DNA from: Microbacterium arborescens
GTDB lineage: Bacteria > Actinomycetota > Actinomycetes > Actinomycetales > Microbacteriaceae
Direction of reading: 5' to 3'
Assembly (NCBI GenBank): GCA_003339645.1
Contig: QNUV01000041.1
Location: forward strand, 744,001-808,000
Length of the DNA stretch: 64,000 bases
The notes under the pieces were generated by a model. It searched no databases. It saw only the letters and a list, made by a program, of their open reading frames with translations, and was not told the origin of the DNA. The translations under genes and the position numbers were made by a program. The first letter of the stretch is position 1. Every line of letters starts with the position of its first letter. Shown here piece after piece: positions 37,925-47,940 of this stretch.

Positions 37925-38965
37925 ATGCCGCCGAGTCCCCGACGTCCTGCCGCCCGCGGTGCCGCGAAATCGGCCATCCGGCAGCTGTCGTGGCGCGCGC
38001 CGGAACCGGCGCCGATCGTGCTCGTGGCAGGCCCCGAAGAGGTGTGCGCGGAGCGCGCCATCGCCGGACTCCGCGACTATCTGAAGGCCGAGGACCCGAG
38101 CCTCGAGGTCTCCGACATCCGCGCCGACGACTACGCCGCAGGCGCCCTTCTCGGGATGGCGTCACCCTCGCTCTTCGGCGAACCTCGGCTCGTGCGAGTG
38201 GCGGGCGTCGAGAAGTGCTCCGATGCCTTCCTCACGGAGGCGCTCGCGTATCTCGAGAATCCGCAGGAGGGCGCCACGATCGTCCTGCGGCACACGGGTG
38301 CGAGTGTCCGGGGCAAGAAGCTGCTCGAGGCCATCCGTTCGGGCATCGGGGGCGGGGTCGAGATCTCAGTTCCCGCGATCAAGCGCGACTCCGACCGTTT
38401 CGACTTCGCGGCGGAGGAGTTCAAGGCTGCGGGCAAGCGGATCGCTCCGTCGGCGCTCCGGAGCCTCGTCTCCGCTTTCGCCGACGACCTGACCGAGCTC
38501 GCGGCCGCCTGTCAGCAGCTCATCTCGGACGTGCCCGGTGACATCGGCGACCAGGTCGTCGAGAGGTACTACGGGGGCCGGGTCGAGACAACAGCCTTCG
38601 CCGTCGCGGATACCGCGATCGCCGGTCGCTACGGCGAGGCGCTCATCACGCTGCGGCACGCTCTGGCCAGTGGGGCCGATCCCGTGCCGCTCGTCGCCGC
38701 GATCGCCTCGAAGCTGCGCACCATGGCGCGCGTCGTCGGCACGCGCGAGCCGTCTGCCGCGCTCGCTGCCCGGCTCGGCATGAAGGACTGGCAGGTCGAC
38801 CGAGCCAAGCGCGACCTCGTCGGATGGACCGAGTCGGCCCTCGCGACCGCGATCCAGGCGGCCGCCCGCGCGGATGCCGAGGTCAAGGGTGCCTCGCGCG
38901 ACCCCGTCTTCGCGGTCGAGCGGCTCGTCACCGTCATCGCGACGCGGTCACCCTACGGGTCCTGA
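37925..38965 (+). CDS. holA: DNA polymerase III delta subunit
   Basis: Clamp-loader subunit that opens the beta clamp, 346 aa, the usual length. Typical parts: PIVLVAGPEEVCAERAIAGL in place of the nucleotide site, ALLGMASPSLFGEPRLVRVAG, and IAPSALRSLVSAFADDLTEL before the C-terminal collar domain (LRTMARVVG, AARLGMKDWQVDRAKRDL). TAGGCT lies 6 nt before the ATG, so leaderless. comEC and holA are commonly adjacent; here the TetR/oxidoreductase pair separates them. Confidence 0.93.
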   Translation: MPPSPRRPAARGAAKSAIRQLSWRAPEPAPIVLVAGPEEVCAERAIAGLRDYLKAEDPSLEVSDIRADDYAAGALLGMASPSLFGEPRLVRVAGVEKCSDAFLTEALAYLENPQEGATIVLRHTGASVRGKKLLEAIRSGIGGGVEISVPAIKRDSDRFDFAAEEFKAAGKRIAPSALRSLVSAFADDLTELAAACQQLISDVPGDIGDQVVERYYGGRVETTAFAVADTAIAGRYGEALITLRHALASGADPVPLVAAIASKLRTMARVVGTREPSAALAARLGMKDWQVDRAKRDLVGWTESALATAIQAAARADAEVKGASRDPVFAVERLVTVIATRSPYGS

Positions 38966-38984
38966 CCGCTCAGCGGCAAAGCGA

Positions 38985-39013
38985 AAGGCCCGCCCCACAC
39001 GGGGACGGGCCTT
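38985..39013. terminator. bidirectional terminator between holA and rpsT
   Basis: AAGGCCCGCCCC-ACAC-GGGGACGGGCCTT: a 12-bp stem with one bulged A, between convergent genes. A-rich on one side and a short T pair on the other. Confidence 0.8.
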
Positions 39014-39026
39014 CAACAGCGACGGC

Positions 39027-39287
39027 TCAGAGAGCGGCGACCTGCTTCGCGATAGCCGACTTGCGGTTCGCAGCCTGGTTCTCGTGGATGACGCCCTTGC
39101 TCACGGCCTTGTCGAGCTTCTTCGAAGCCTTGGCCAGCGCCTTCTCGGCAGCAGCCTTGTCGCCGGCGGCGATGGCCTCGCGGGTGCGACGCACCTCGGT
39201 CTTCAGCGCGCTCTTGACGGCCTTGTTGCGCTCGCGCGCCTTCTCGTTGGTCTTGTTGCGCTTGATCTGCGACTTGATGTTCGCCAC
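39027..39287 (-). CDS. rpsT: 30S ribosomal protein S20
   Basis: 86 aa, Lys/Ala-rich and helical: (M)[20 protein letters not shown] at the start and [19 protein letters not shown] at the end, diagnostic of S20. The start is GTG at 39287; the frame open to 39386 adds a non-homologous leader. It is convergent with holA, the usual neighbour in actinobacteria. Confidence 0.97.
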   Translation of the reverse strand: MANIKSQIKRNKTNEKARERNKAVKSALKTEVRRTREAIAAGDKAAAEKALAKASKKLDKAVSKGVIHENQAANRKSAIAKQVAAL

Positions 39288-39403
39288 GTTCGACGTATCT
39301 TTCGTTCGGAGTTTTCGGTGGATGTGCCGGGCGACAGTAGAGGGATGCCGCACGGCGGTCGTGTGAGGGAGGAACCCACACGGCAAGCCGACTTGAGAGT
39401 CTA

Positions 39404-40141
39404 TCAGGTCGCGTCGCGAGAGCCGGTATTCGCGAGGGTCGCGAGGGCGAGATCGATGACCGCGTTGAACACGCGCGGACGCATGGCCGTGACGAGGTGA
39501 CTGGTGCGAGGGACGACGATCAACTCCGCCTCGGGCGCCAGCTTCGCGAACAGCCGTTCATTGACGCGCAACTGGTCGTACTGGCCGTTGACGAACCAGG
39601 TCGGCACATCGATTCGTCGGATCGCCGCGAGCAGGTCGAGCACCGACAGGCTCGCCAGCGCGACGTCCTGAGCGTCGTATGCGTATCCGCCGGCGCCGAA
39701 GTCCGGCCGGGTCTCGACGGGAAGCGTGCGGTCGAGAACCCAGTCGGTGATCCGCTGGCCGCGGCCGGGCAAGCGATCGAACCCGAGGGCGAGCGCTCGA
39801 TATACCGCGAGGCCGAATCCACGGGGGATCGCGGTGCAGGATGCGGCGATGAACGCGGACACCGGGGGACGTTCCTCACGGCCGACGTAAGCGGTGCTCA
39901 ACAGCCCACCCATCGAGTGGCCCACCAGCAGGACGGGGCCGCGCTCGGCGGCATCCCGAACCGCATCGTCGATCGTCGCGAACGCGCCGTCGAGGGTGAA
40001 GGTCTCGGCCATGCGCGTGCCGTGGCCGGGCAGGTCGAGCGCGGTGACGGGGATGCCGCGATCCTGAAGATGGGCCACCTGAGCGCGCCACATCGTGGCC
40101 GAGGTCCGGATCCCGTGCACGAGCACCACCTGCGCGGTCAT
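39404..40141 (-). CDS. alpha/beta-fold hydrolase
   Basis: 245 aa. Catalytic Ser in [17 protein letters not shown] (about residue 76), oxyanion-hole region [14 protein letters not shown], acid in [13 protein letters not shown] and His in [14 protein letters not shown]. Soluble, no signal peptide. TAGGGT lies 6 nt before the ATG, so leaderless. The substrate is unknown; both neighbours are unrelated in function. Confidence 0.88.
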   Translation of the reverse strand: MTAQVVLVHGIRTSATMWRAQVAHLQDRGIPVTALDLPGHGTRMAETFTLDGAFATIDDAVRDAAERGPVLLVGHSMGGLLSTAYVGREERPPVSAFIAASCTAIPRGFGLAVYRALALGFDRLPGRGQRITDWVLDRTLPVETRPDFGAGGYAYDAQDVALASLSVLDLLAAIRRIDVPTWFVNGQYDQLRVNERLFAKLAPEAELIVVPRTSHLVTAMRPRVFNAVIDLALATLANTGSRDAT

Positions 40142-40202
40142 GCTCCCACCCTACGGACCCGACTCGTGCGCCGCTGGAGCAGCTCGGCGCGCACATGAAC
40201 GA

Positions 40203-40235
40203 GTGAGGGCGACCGGTGAGCCCGGCCGCCCTCAC
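40203..40235 (-). terminator. hairpin after the surface nuclease gene
   Basis: GTGAGGGCG / CGCCCTCAC, 9-bp perfect outer stem; an inner CCGG/CCGG can extend it. It lies 24 nt past the stop of the minus-strand gene. Confidence 0.6.
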
Positions 40236-40258
40236 GTCGTATCAGCGTGCGTGCGAGC

Positions 40259-43200
40259 TCATCGCTTCGAGGCGGCACCCCGTCGCCGTGTCACCGCGAT
40301 GACGCCGCCCGCGACGAGGAGCATCGCTCCCGCGAGCAGAACGCCCAGCGGCGTCTCCGCGCCGGTCACCGCGAGCTGCCCGGAGCGCACGACGGTGATC
40401 GCGAACTCCAGCGGCTCCTCGCCGGACGTGGAGATCCGCAGCGTGTGCGCTCCCACCGCGAAGTCCCCGGGAATGGACACCCGGAAGGACGTCACACCGG
40501 CGCCGTCGGCGGCCGGGATGCCGTGTACCTCGATCGGCTCGCTGAACAGGGTCGCGCCGATCCGCTGGCCGGGCTCGAGGCCCGAGACCCGCACATCGAT
40601 GAACCCGCCCTGCTCCACCCGGGTCGTGGAGAGCTCGACCTGCGCCCACGCCGCCGCGCCCGGGTCGGTACCCGGTTCGGTGCCCGGCTCGCCGATCCGG
40701 ACCGGGATCATGACCGTCGTCTCCGTGCCATCCGTCGTCAGGACGAGCTCAACGACGCCGTCCGGGAGGTCGGCCGGAAGCGGCACCGACACGACCGCGC
40801 TTCCTCCCGCGACCGGTGCGGTCGCGATGACCTCGCCGCCGAGAGACACATCCACCGCGCCGTTCTGGGGTGCACCGAGGCTCGTCATGTCGAGGTTCGA
40901 CACGGTCAGCTCGAGTGTCGAGCCCGCGGCCGCGGTCTCGGGGACGCCCTGGACACGCACGGCGTGCTTCGTGAACGAGGGCGCGACGGGCTGCTTCGCG
41001 CCGAGGTACTCGATCCAGGCCTCGTGGTCGAGGAACCCGGTGTCGACGTAGTCGGTGCCCGCGGCGAAGGCGCGGAAGTTGTCTCCCGAGCCGGACGCGA
41101 GGAACGAGAGCGTGCCGATGCGGTACTCGGCGTCGAGGTCGAGCGGCTGGCCGTCGACCGTGACCGAGGTGATCCGGCTGCCCTCCGGGCGGGTGTCGTC
41201 GAACGTGTAGGTCACGTTGTCGGACAGGCCCAGCTGCAGGTAGGGACGCGACGGCACGTTGCCGTCCTTGTCGCGCTGCCACTGCTGCTCGAGAACGCGC
41301 ACGAAGTCGGCTCCCGTCAGGGTCACGAGGGCCATCGTGTTGTTGAACGGCAGCACGGCGTACGCCTGCCCCCAGGTGATCGTGCCGTCCGACACGCCCG
41401 CGACCGCGTTGGCGCCGAATTCGGCCTGCGTGTCGAACAGGTCGGCCCGGAGACCGCCCGAGTTGGTCACGCCGATCTGCGCGCCGTTCGGCAGGTTGGC
41501 GAGGTTCGATCGGATCGACTCCGCGACGAGGTTTCCGAGCGAGGACTCCGACGCTCGATCGTCGCGCTTGCCGCCGGCGTAGGCGCCGTCGGCGTACGAC
41601 CCGCCCGAGTACGCGCTGGTGATGTCGGCGGAGATCGTCGCGACCGGCGTGTTGCCGATCTCAGCGAAGTCCGCGAGCGCCTGCCGGACGATCTCGTCGA
41701 CCTCGGCCACACGCGGGTACGTCGCGATCAGGTCGGCGGCGGGGGTCTCGGTCTGTCCGACGTTCTCCTGCGTGTGCGAGAGGACCTCGCCGCTCGTGGG
41801 ATCGACAGAAAGGACGACCTTGCCGACGAACTCGCCGTACGAGCCGGTCTGGACGATCGGACGAGTCCGGTCCGTTCCCGGGATCGGCGCCGACCACGCG
41901 TAGAGCTTGTGCGTGTGACCGGTGTAGATCGCGTCCACCTCGGGGGAGGTCTCGTTGACGATGCGGGCGAACACCGCACTGTCGGCGACGGCCTCATCGA
42001 GGCTGGCGTCCGAGGCGCTGTCGGCCGCGCCCTCGTGATAGAGCGCGACGATGACGTCGGCCTGGTCGCCGGAGCCGTCGGTGAGGTCGGCTGCGACGCG
42101 GTTGACCGCTTCGACAGGGTCGCCGAAGTCGAGACCGGCGATGCCCGCGCCGCTCACCAGCGACGCGGTCTCCTCCGTCACGACGCCGATGACGCCGATC
42201 GTGAGGCCCTGCGACTCGACGAGCTCATACTCGTCGAACTGCGGGTCGGTCGTGCCGGCGGCGTAGACGTTCGCCCCGAGGTGCGAGAAGTCGGCGCGCG
42301 GGATGACGCGGTCGCGCAGGTCGGCGAAGCCGCGATCGAACTCGTGGTTGCCCACGGCGCTCGCCCGCAGATCGAGAGCGTTCAGGACGTCGATCGTCGG
42401 CTCGTCCTGCGCCAGGGAGGACGCCGGGAGGGAAGCCCCGATGTTGTCGCCGGCCGACAGCAGCACAGCGTCGGGTGCGGCGGCACGCAGTTCCTCGATC
42501 GTTCCGGCGAAACCGACGGTTCCCGGAACCTCGGGCTGGGCCTCCACCGTGCCCTCGGCGGGCTTGGCCGGCGTGACGCCGGTGATGCGGCCGTGGAAGT
42601 CGTTGATCCCGAGCAGCGTCAGATCGATCGGCTCGGCCGGAGCCGACGCCTCCGCCGAGAGCCCGACCTTCACCGGATCGTGGTCGGAAGAGCGGTAGGG
42701 GCCGTCGTCGTAGAAAAGGGCGCCATGGTTGTTGTAGCGGCTGTACTCGAACGAGAGCGGCTCACCGGAGTTGATGTTCCAGATGTCGCCGCCGGTCGCG
42801 CGCTCGCGCGCGGCACCGTTCATCAGGATGTGATCGAGCGAGCCGGCGAGCCCCGAGAACGAGTAACTCGACTTCTCGATGCCGAGGGCAACTTCGGCCG
42901 ACTCATAGCCGGCGCCACGCAGCACCTCGATGGGGTCTTCGTAGGTGTAGGAATTGAAGTCACCGACGAGGAACACGGCGTCAGTGTCACCCTGGATGCT
43001 CGGCACCCACTCGGCCAGCGCCGTCGCCTGGCGCACTCGCGACTCGTTCGACCGGCCCTGACCGTTCGGGTCCTCCTCATCACCCGGCCACGGCCCAGCC
43101 GATCCCTTCGACTTGAAGTGGTTGACGACGAAAAGGAACGCCTCGCCGCCGTTCACCGGAACGAAGGTCTGTGCGATCGGCTCGCGAGCGTTTCCGAAGG

Positions 43201-45184
43201 CCTGTCCGTCGGCCGATAGCGTGCCCAGAGCGCGAGCATCGCCGACGCGCTCGACGAGCGCAGGCTGGTAGATGATCGCGTTGGTGATGACGTCCCGGAG
43301 GGATGCCGCGGGCAGCTCGGTCGACGAGGGAACATAGGCCCATTTGCCCGGCTCCGACGCCGCGTTCAACGCCGCGACCAGCGAAGCCGTCGCTTCATCG
43401 GCGGTCTCGCCGAGCGCGGCGGAGTCCTCGATCTCCATCAGACCCACCACAGAGGCGTCGAGGGCGTTGATCGCGGCGACGATCTTCGCCTGCTGACGCT
43501 CGAGGTCATCGGCGTCCCATGCTCCGCGCTGATCGCAGCCGCCCTGCACGTTCACGCCCTCACCGGTGCGATCCGTGTAGGCGGCGCAGTCGCTGTCGTC
43601 GACCCCCAGCGTCGTGAAGTAGTTCAGAACGTTGAACGATGCCACGCTGAGATCGCCGCCGACCGCTGCCGGAGCGGCAGGGCGATCGATGGAGAACAGG
43701 ACCTGGTCGCCTGCGCCCGTGGCGTCGCCGACGCGGAACTGCGTCGGGTTGAGCTTCCAGGTGTTGTTGCGGTAATCCAGGACATATGCGCCGCTCAGGG
43801 TCGCGCTGCCACCCACCACGGGCGGCTCATCGAGCGACAGGTACGCGGGGATCAGGTCGCCGTTCAGCAGTCGGCCGGTGTCGCGGTTGCGCTCCGCGAA
43901 ATTGATGGAGCCACCGTCGTCGAGCACGACTCCACGCGCGAGGTTGTCGGCCGCGACCGCCGCGGCCTCGGCCGATCCCGGGCGGGCGGCATCCGTCGGC
44001 TGGCGCAGCGGCGAGCCGCCGGTCGCCAGACCCACCTCGCCGTACTGGCCGGTGGTGTAGGTGTTGCTGATGGTGAACGGCTCGTCGACCTCGACGAGCA
44101 TCGACTCGAGCGCCTCGCGCGCAGCGACGGCACGCGGCCATTCCGCGAGAGTCACCGGCACGGGAGCCACGGCCTCCGTATCGAGCCGCTCCGCGGAGCC
44201 GGGAGAGACAGCGAGTTGCGTGAGCCCGTTGAACTCGCCCGCCACACCCGTGACCCGCACGTTGTCGCCGAGTGCGACCTCGTCAGCCACCTGGGCCGTG
44301 CGCGTGTATACGAAGACGGCGTCGGAGGAGGCACGCTCCGGGTCGTAGGCTCCGCCGCTGCCGGCGGTTTGAATGACGTAGCCGTTGTAGCCCCCCGTGG
44401 CGTAGTGGGCGGTGACGACACCCTCAGTCGTCACGGTGGCGCCCGCGAGCGGGGTGGTGTCGCCAGGGCCCTGGATCTCGCCGATCGAGACCACGGCGGG
44501 CTCCCCAGGCTGCTCGGGGGTCGTGCCGGCCTTGCCCTGGGGCGTCGGCGCTCCGGCAGCGAAGTCGGTCCGGTTGTCGGCGGTGTTTCCGGCGACGTCG
44601 TCACGGGCGATGCTCGTCGCGTTGGTCGTCGCCGGTGCCGCGCCGGAACCGGCGAAATCAGTGGCGTTGCCCCACCCGACGTAGTCGACGACCGTGTCGT
44701 TCTGCGCGAGGCCCGATCCGCCGCTGAGCGCGGCTGTCGAGTTCACGAGCGCGACCTTGCCCTGCGTGCCGCTCATCGGGATGGATCCCTCGATGTCGGC
44801 CGTGAAGCCCGGCAGCCCCGCGTCGCCTCCGACGGCCTGGCCGATCAGCAGGTGCCCGCCGGGCTCGATGGTGGCTCCCGCCAGAGTGGTCACCTGCCAG
44901 TTGGAGCCCGTGCTCGACGCGTACTGGACGCTCCAGCCGTCGAGCGAGACGGCGGCATCCGAGGTGTTGCGCAGTTCGATGAAGTCGCGGTTCAGCGGTG
45001 CGCCGTTGTTGCCACCACCGCCGTAGACCTCGTTGATCACGACGGGCGCGCCGGCGCTGACCGCGGCACTCGCGGGCATCGCTGCCCACCCCACACCTCC
45101 CGTCACGATCGCGAGGGCGGCGCTGGAGGCCACCCATCTGTGCCAGGGTCGTCGCGCGGGCGCGACAGGGGCTGCTGTGATCAC
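40259..45184 (-). CDS. ExeM/NucH-type extracellular nuclease fused to 5'-nucleotidase, LAXTG-anchored
   Basis: 1641 aa surface enzyme. Order: signal peptide (Arg-rich, then VASSAALAIVTGGVGWAAMP, ending ASA); lamin-tail domain from about residue 48 (VVINEVYGGGGNN); OB-fold domain about 235-330; endonuclease/exonuclease/phosphatase domain about 500-840 (ASFNVLNYF, VVGLMEIED, LVGDFNSY, SSDHDPV); UshA-like metallophosphatase about 855-1100 (LLGINDFHGRI, SAGDNIGAS, VGNHEFDRG, YTGHTHK); 5'-nucleotidase C-terminal domain about 1130-1340 (VTNSGGLRADL, GSGDNFRAF); Ig-like region; sorting signal LAVTG near 1602, hydrophobic helix and RRRGAASKR. It probably degrades extracellular DNA to nucleosides and phosphate. 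The start is GTG 45184, with GGGAGAG upstream. Confidence 0.92.
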   Translation of the reverse strand: MITAAPVAPARRPWHRWVASSAALAIVTGGVGWAAMPASAAVSAGAPVVINEVYGGGGNNGAPLNRDFIELRNTSDAAVSLDGWSVQYASSTGSNWQVTTLAGATIEPGGHLLIGQAVGGDAGLPGFTADIEGSIPMSGTQGKVALVNSTAALSGGSGLAQNDTVVDYVGWGNATDFAGSGAAPATTNATSIARDDVAGNTADNRTDFAAGAPTPQGKAGTTPEQPGEPAVVSIGEIQGPGDTTPLAGATVTTEGVVTAHYATGGYNGYVIQTAGSGGAYDPERASSDAVFVYTRTAQVADEVALGDNVRVTGVAGEFNGLTQLAVSPGSAERLDTEAVAPVPVTLAEWPRAVAAREALESMLVEVDEPFTISNTYTTGQYGEVGLATGGSPLRQPTDAARPGSAEAAAVAADNLARGVVLDDGGSINFAERNRDTGRLLNGDLIPAYLSLDEPPVVGGSATLSGAYVLDYRNNTWKLNPTQFRVGDATGAGDQVLFSIDRPAAPAAVGGDLSVASFNVLNYFTTLGVDDSDCAAYTDRTGEGVNVQGGCDQRGAWDADDLERQQAKIVAAINALDASVVGLMEIEDSAALGETADEATASLVAALNAASEPGKWAYVPSSTELPAASLRDVITNAIIYQPALVERVGDARALGTLSADGQAFGNAREPIAQTFVPVNGGEAFLFVVNHFKSKGSAGPWPGDEEDPNGQGRSNESRVRQATALAEWVPSIQGDTDAVFLVGDFNSYTYEDPIEVLRGAGYESAEVALGIEKSSYSFSGLAGSLDHILMNGAARERATGGDIWNINSGEPLSFEYSRYNNHGALFYDDGPYRSSDHDPVKVGLSAEASAPAEPIDLTLLGINDFHGRITGVTPAKPAEGTVEAQPEVPGTVGFAGTIEELRAAAPDAVLLSAGDNIGASLPASSLAQDEPTIDVLNALDLRASAVGNHEFDRGFADLRDRVIPRADFSHLGANVYAAGTTDPQFDEYELVESQGLTIGVIGVVTEETASLVSGAGIAGLDFGDPVEAVNRVAADLTDGSGDQADVIVALYHEGAADSASDASLDEAVADSAVFARIVNETSPEVDAIYTGHTHKLYAWSAPIPGTDRTRPIVQTGSYGEFVGKVVLSVDPTSGEVLSHTQENVGQTETPAADLIATYPRVAEVDEIVRQALADFAEIGNTPVATISADITSAYSGGSYADGAYAGGKRDDRASESSLGNLVAESIRSNLANLPNGAQIGVTNSGGLRADLFDTQAEFGANAVAGVSDGTITWGQAYAVLPFNNTMALVTLTGADFVRVLEQQWQRDKDGNVPSRPYLQLGLSDNVTYTFDDTRPEGSRITSVTVDGQPLDLDAEYRIGTLSFLASGSGDNFRAFAAGTDYVDTGFLDHEAWIEYLGAKQPVAPSFTKHAVRVQGVPETAAAGSTLELTVSNLDMTSLGAPQNGAVDVSLGGEVIATAPVAGGSAVVSVPLPADLPDGVVELVLTTDGTETTVMIPVRIGEPGTEPGTDPGAAAWAQVELSTTRVEQGGFIDVRVSGLEPGQRIGATLFSEPIEVHGIPAADGAGVTSFRVSIPGDFAVGAHTLRISTSGEEPLEFAITVVRSGQLAVTGAETPLGVLLAGAMLLVAGGVIAVTRRRGAASKR

Positions 45185-45403
45185 GGTGCTCTCCCGGGGC
45201 GGACCGGGCGCGGGGGATATCGCGCAACCACCGGCCGCCGCAATGAGCATTCGACGTCACCGATGTGTTCGGCAAGTAGCGGAATGGTTAATTGTTTATC
45301 ACCGGACCGAATGCTGGCGTGTCCGAGCTTCGACCTCGTATTCTCCCGCGCGCGAGGGTCGACGGCAGTGTCCTCGCGCCGCCCCGGGTAGACTTCCCGG
45401 GAC
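45185..45403. promoter_or_regulatory. divergent region between surface nuclease and lepA
   Basis: About 220 bp. An AT-rich stretch (45285-45303, GGTTAATTGTTTATC) stands out and may carry the nuclease promoter or a regulator site; I cannot match it to a known box. TAGACT at 45389-45394 is 9 nt before the lepA ATG. Nothing else seen. Confidence 0.35.
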
Positions 45404-47254
45404 ATGTCTCCGCGCGCACTCCAGCCGCTCGCGCCTGCCGCAACGCCGCCCGAGCTCATCCGCAACTTCTGCATCATCGCCCACATCGACCACGGCAAGT
45501 CGACGCTGGCCGACCGGATGCTGCAGATCACCGGCGTCGTCGCCGAACGCGACATGCGCGCCCAGTACCTCGACCGTATGGACATCGAGCGCGAGCGCGG
45601 CATCACGATCAAGAGCCAGGCGGTGCGGATGCCGTGGTCGAAAGACTCCGGTACGTTCGCGCTGAACATGATCGACACGCCCGGGCACGTCGACTTCACT
45701 TACGAGGTCAGCCGCTCTCTCGCCGCGTGCGAAGGAGCCATCCTGCTCGTCGACGCCGCACAGGGCATCGAGGCGCAGACCCTCGCCAACCTCTATCTCG
45801 CCCTCGAGAACGACCTGCAGATCATCCCCGTCCTCAACAAGATCGATCTGCCGGCGGCAGACCCCGAGAAGTACGCGGCCGAGCTCGCGAACCTGATCGG
45901 CGGCGACCCCGAAGACGTGCTCCGCGTCAGCGGCAAGACCGGGATGGGCGTCGAGGATCTGTTGGATCGCATCGTCGACCGCATCCCCGCACCCGTCGGC
46001 GACCCCGAGGCGCCGGCGCGCGCGATGATCTTCGACTCGGTCTACGACGCCTACCGCGGCGTCGTCACCTACGTCCGCATGGTCGACGGCAAGCTCGAAC
46101 CGCGCGAGCGCATCCAGATGATGTCCACGCGCGCGACGCACGAGCTGCTCGAGATCGGCGTGTCGAGCCCCGAGCCGATCCCCACGAAGGGGCTCGGCGT
46201 CGGGGAGGTCGGCTACCTGATCACCGGTGTGAAGGACGTCCGCCAGTCCAAGGTCGGCGACACCATCACCAACCACCGGAAGCCGGCATCCGAGGCGCTG
46301 CCGGGATACACCGACCCCAAGCCGATGGTGTTCTCGGGCATCTACCCGATCGACGGCAGCGACTACGGCGACCTGCGCGAGGCCCTCGACAAGCTCAAGC
46401 TGTCGGACGCGTCGCTCCAGTACGAGCCGGAGACCTCGGTCGCGCTCGGTTTCGGATTCCGCTGCGGCTTCCTCGGGCTGCTTCACCTCGAGATCATCAC
46501 CGAGCGCCTGTCGCGCGAGTTCGGTCTCGACCTCATCACGACGGCACCGTCGGTGACCTACGAGGTCGCGACCGACACGGGTGAGACCGTCGTGGTGACC
46601 AACCCGAGCGAATACCCCGACGGCCGCGTCGCCGAGGTGTCCGAGCCGGTCGTGAAGGTCGGCATCCTCGCCCCGAAGGACTACGTGGGCACGGTCATGG
46701 AGCTCTGCCAGTCGCGTCGCGGCACGCTCCTCGGCATGGACTACCTGAGCGAGGACCGCGTCGAGCTGCGCTACAACATGCCGCTGGGCGAGATCGTCTT
46801 CGACTTCTTCGACCACCTCAAGTCGCGCACGCAGGGCTACGCGAGCCTCGACTACGAGCCCGCCGGATCGCAGACCGCCGACCTGGTGAAGGTCGACATC
46901 CTCCTCCAGGGCGAGAAGGTCGATGCGTTCAGCTCGATCGTGCACCGCGAGAAGGCCTACGCCTACGGCACGATGATGACCGAGCGCCTGCGCAAACTCA
47001 TCCCGCGCCAGCAGTTCGAAGTGCCGATCCAGGCCGCCATCGGCGCGCGGATCATCGCCCGCGAGAACATCCGGGCGATCCGCAAGGACGTCCTCGCCAA
47101 GTGCTACGGCGGTGACATCACGCGTAAGCGCAAGCTCCTCGAGAAGCAGAAAGAGGGCAAGAAGCGCATGAAGATGGTCGGTCGCGTCGAGGTTCCGCAG
47201 GAGGCCTTCATCGCCGCTCTGTCGGGTGACGTCGAGGGCAAGGACAAGAAGTAG
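45404..47254 (+). CDS. lepA: elongation factor 4 (LepA) GTPase
   Basis: Ribosomal back-translocase/assembly GTPase, 616 aa, normal length. G1 is [17 protein letters not shown]3 [15 protein letters not shown]4 NKID. The LepA-specific C-terminal domain is present ([39 protein letters not shown]). The TAGACT hexamer suggests a very short leader. Confidence 0.98.
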   Translation: MSPRALQPLAPAATPPELIRNFCIIAHIDHGKSTLADRMLQITGVVAERDMRAQYLDRMDIERERGITIKSQAVRMPWSKDSGTFALNMIDTPGHVDFTYEVSRSLAACEGAILLVDAAQGIEAQTLANLYLALENDLQIIPVLNKIDLPAADPEKYAAELANLIGGDPEDVLRVSGKTGMGVEDLLDRIVDRIPAPVGDPEAPARAMIFDSVYDAYRGVVTYVRMVDGKLEPRERIQMMSTRATHELLEIGVSSPEPIPTKGLGVGEVGYLITGVKDVRQSKVGDTITNHRKPASEALPGYTDPKPMVFSGIYPIDGSDYGDLREALDKLKLSDASLQYEPETSVALGFGFRCGFLGLLHLEIITERLSREFGLDLITTAPSVTYEVATDTGETVVVTNPSEYPDGRVAEVSEPVVKVGILAPKDYVGTVMELCQSRRGTLLGMDYLSEDRVELRYNMPLGEIVFDFFDHLKSRTQGYASLDYEPAGSQTADLVKVDILLQGEKVDAFSSIVHREKAYAYGTMMTERLRKLIPRQQFEVPIQAAIGARIIARENIRAIRKDVLAKCYGGDITRKRKLLEKQKEGKKRMKMVGRVEVPQEAFIAALSGDVEGKDKK

Positions 47255-47280
47255 CCCTTCCGGGAGCAACGAGGAGACCC

Positions 47281-47940
47281 ATGCATCAGCGACGCGGGAC
47301 CTTCCGAGACGAGACCGTCGACTACGCGGCGGTCGGTGCCACGCGAGCCCACGACCTCATGGCGTATCCGCCGGAGCACAGCATCCCGGCCGAAGACGCC
47401 TGGCGGATCGGCAGCGGGCAGGCACGCTTCGACACCGCCGCCGACCTTCTCATGTCGTGGGCCGCGCTCCGCGGGGCGGGTCTGCGTGTGGCCGACGTGC
47501 GGCCCGCCTCGGGACCGATGTACACCGGCGTCGCATTCGACGATCAGGGCAACGCCGTCGCTCCCAGCAGCATGGAGCACGAGCAGCGCTTCGCCGCGGA
47601 CGGCACCCCGTACGTCGGAGCCGGAACCACGCTCCAGGTCCACGGCCGGGTCGCGGGCCAGAGCGCGGACGCCGAACTGCGCGTGATCTTCGTCGACGAA
47701 GAGCCGCGCCGGGTGGCGTTCGCCCTCGGAACCGTCGGCGGTTCCGTCGTCAGCGGCGAGGAGTCGTTCCTCCTGGAGTGGCGCGACAACGACGAGGTCT
47801 GGTTCGTCGTGCGTGCGTTCGACCGCCCGACCGCCTTGGCCTACCGCATGCTGAAGGGGCTCGTCCGCCGTCGGCGCCGGCTGCTTTTCCAGGGATATCT
47901 CCGCGCGATCTCGCCGCTGTACGCGACGCCCGGCGCCTGA
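47281..47940 (+). CDS. DUF1990 family protein
   Basis: 219 aa. Recognisable DUF1990 pattern: an N-terminal VDYAAVGATR..., then RIGSGQARFDTAADLLMSWA, and in the C-terminal half FALGTVGGSVVSGEESFLLE with WFVVRAFDRPT. Cytosolic; role unknown. The ATG has GAGGAG 5 nt upstream. It lies between lepA and hemW, overlapping the hemW ATG by 1 nt (TGATG), so the three are co-transcribed. Confidence 0.85.
   Translation: MHQRRGTFRDETVDYAAVGATRAHDLMAYPPEHSIPAEDAWRIGSGQARFDTAADLLMSWAALRGAGLRVADVRPASGPMYTGVAFDDQGNAVAPSSMEHEQRFAADGTPYVGAGTTLQVHGRVAGQSADAELRVIFVDEEPRRVAFALGTVGGSVVSGEESFLLEWRDNDEVWFVVRAFDRPTALAYRMLKGLVRRRRRLLFQGYLRAISPLYATPGA

Noticed and set aside
40247-43219. 990-aa open frame antisense to the surface nuclease gene
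   Set aside because: Low-complexity RDRV-type composition without motifs; the opposite strand encodes clear nuclease and nucleotidase domains.
45280-45305. PHO box before the surface nuclease
   Set aside because: The AT-rich stretch does not show the spaced GTTCACC-type direct repeats convincingly; phosphate control stays speculative.
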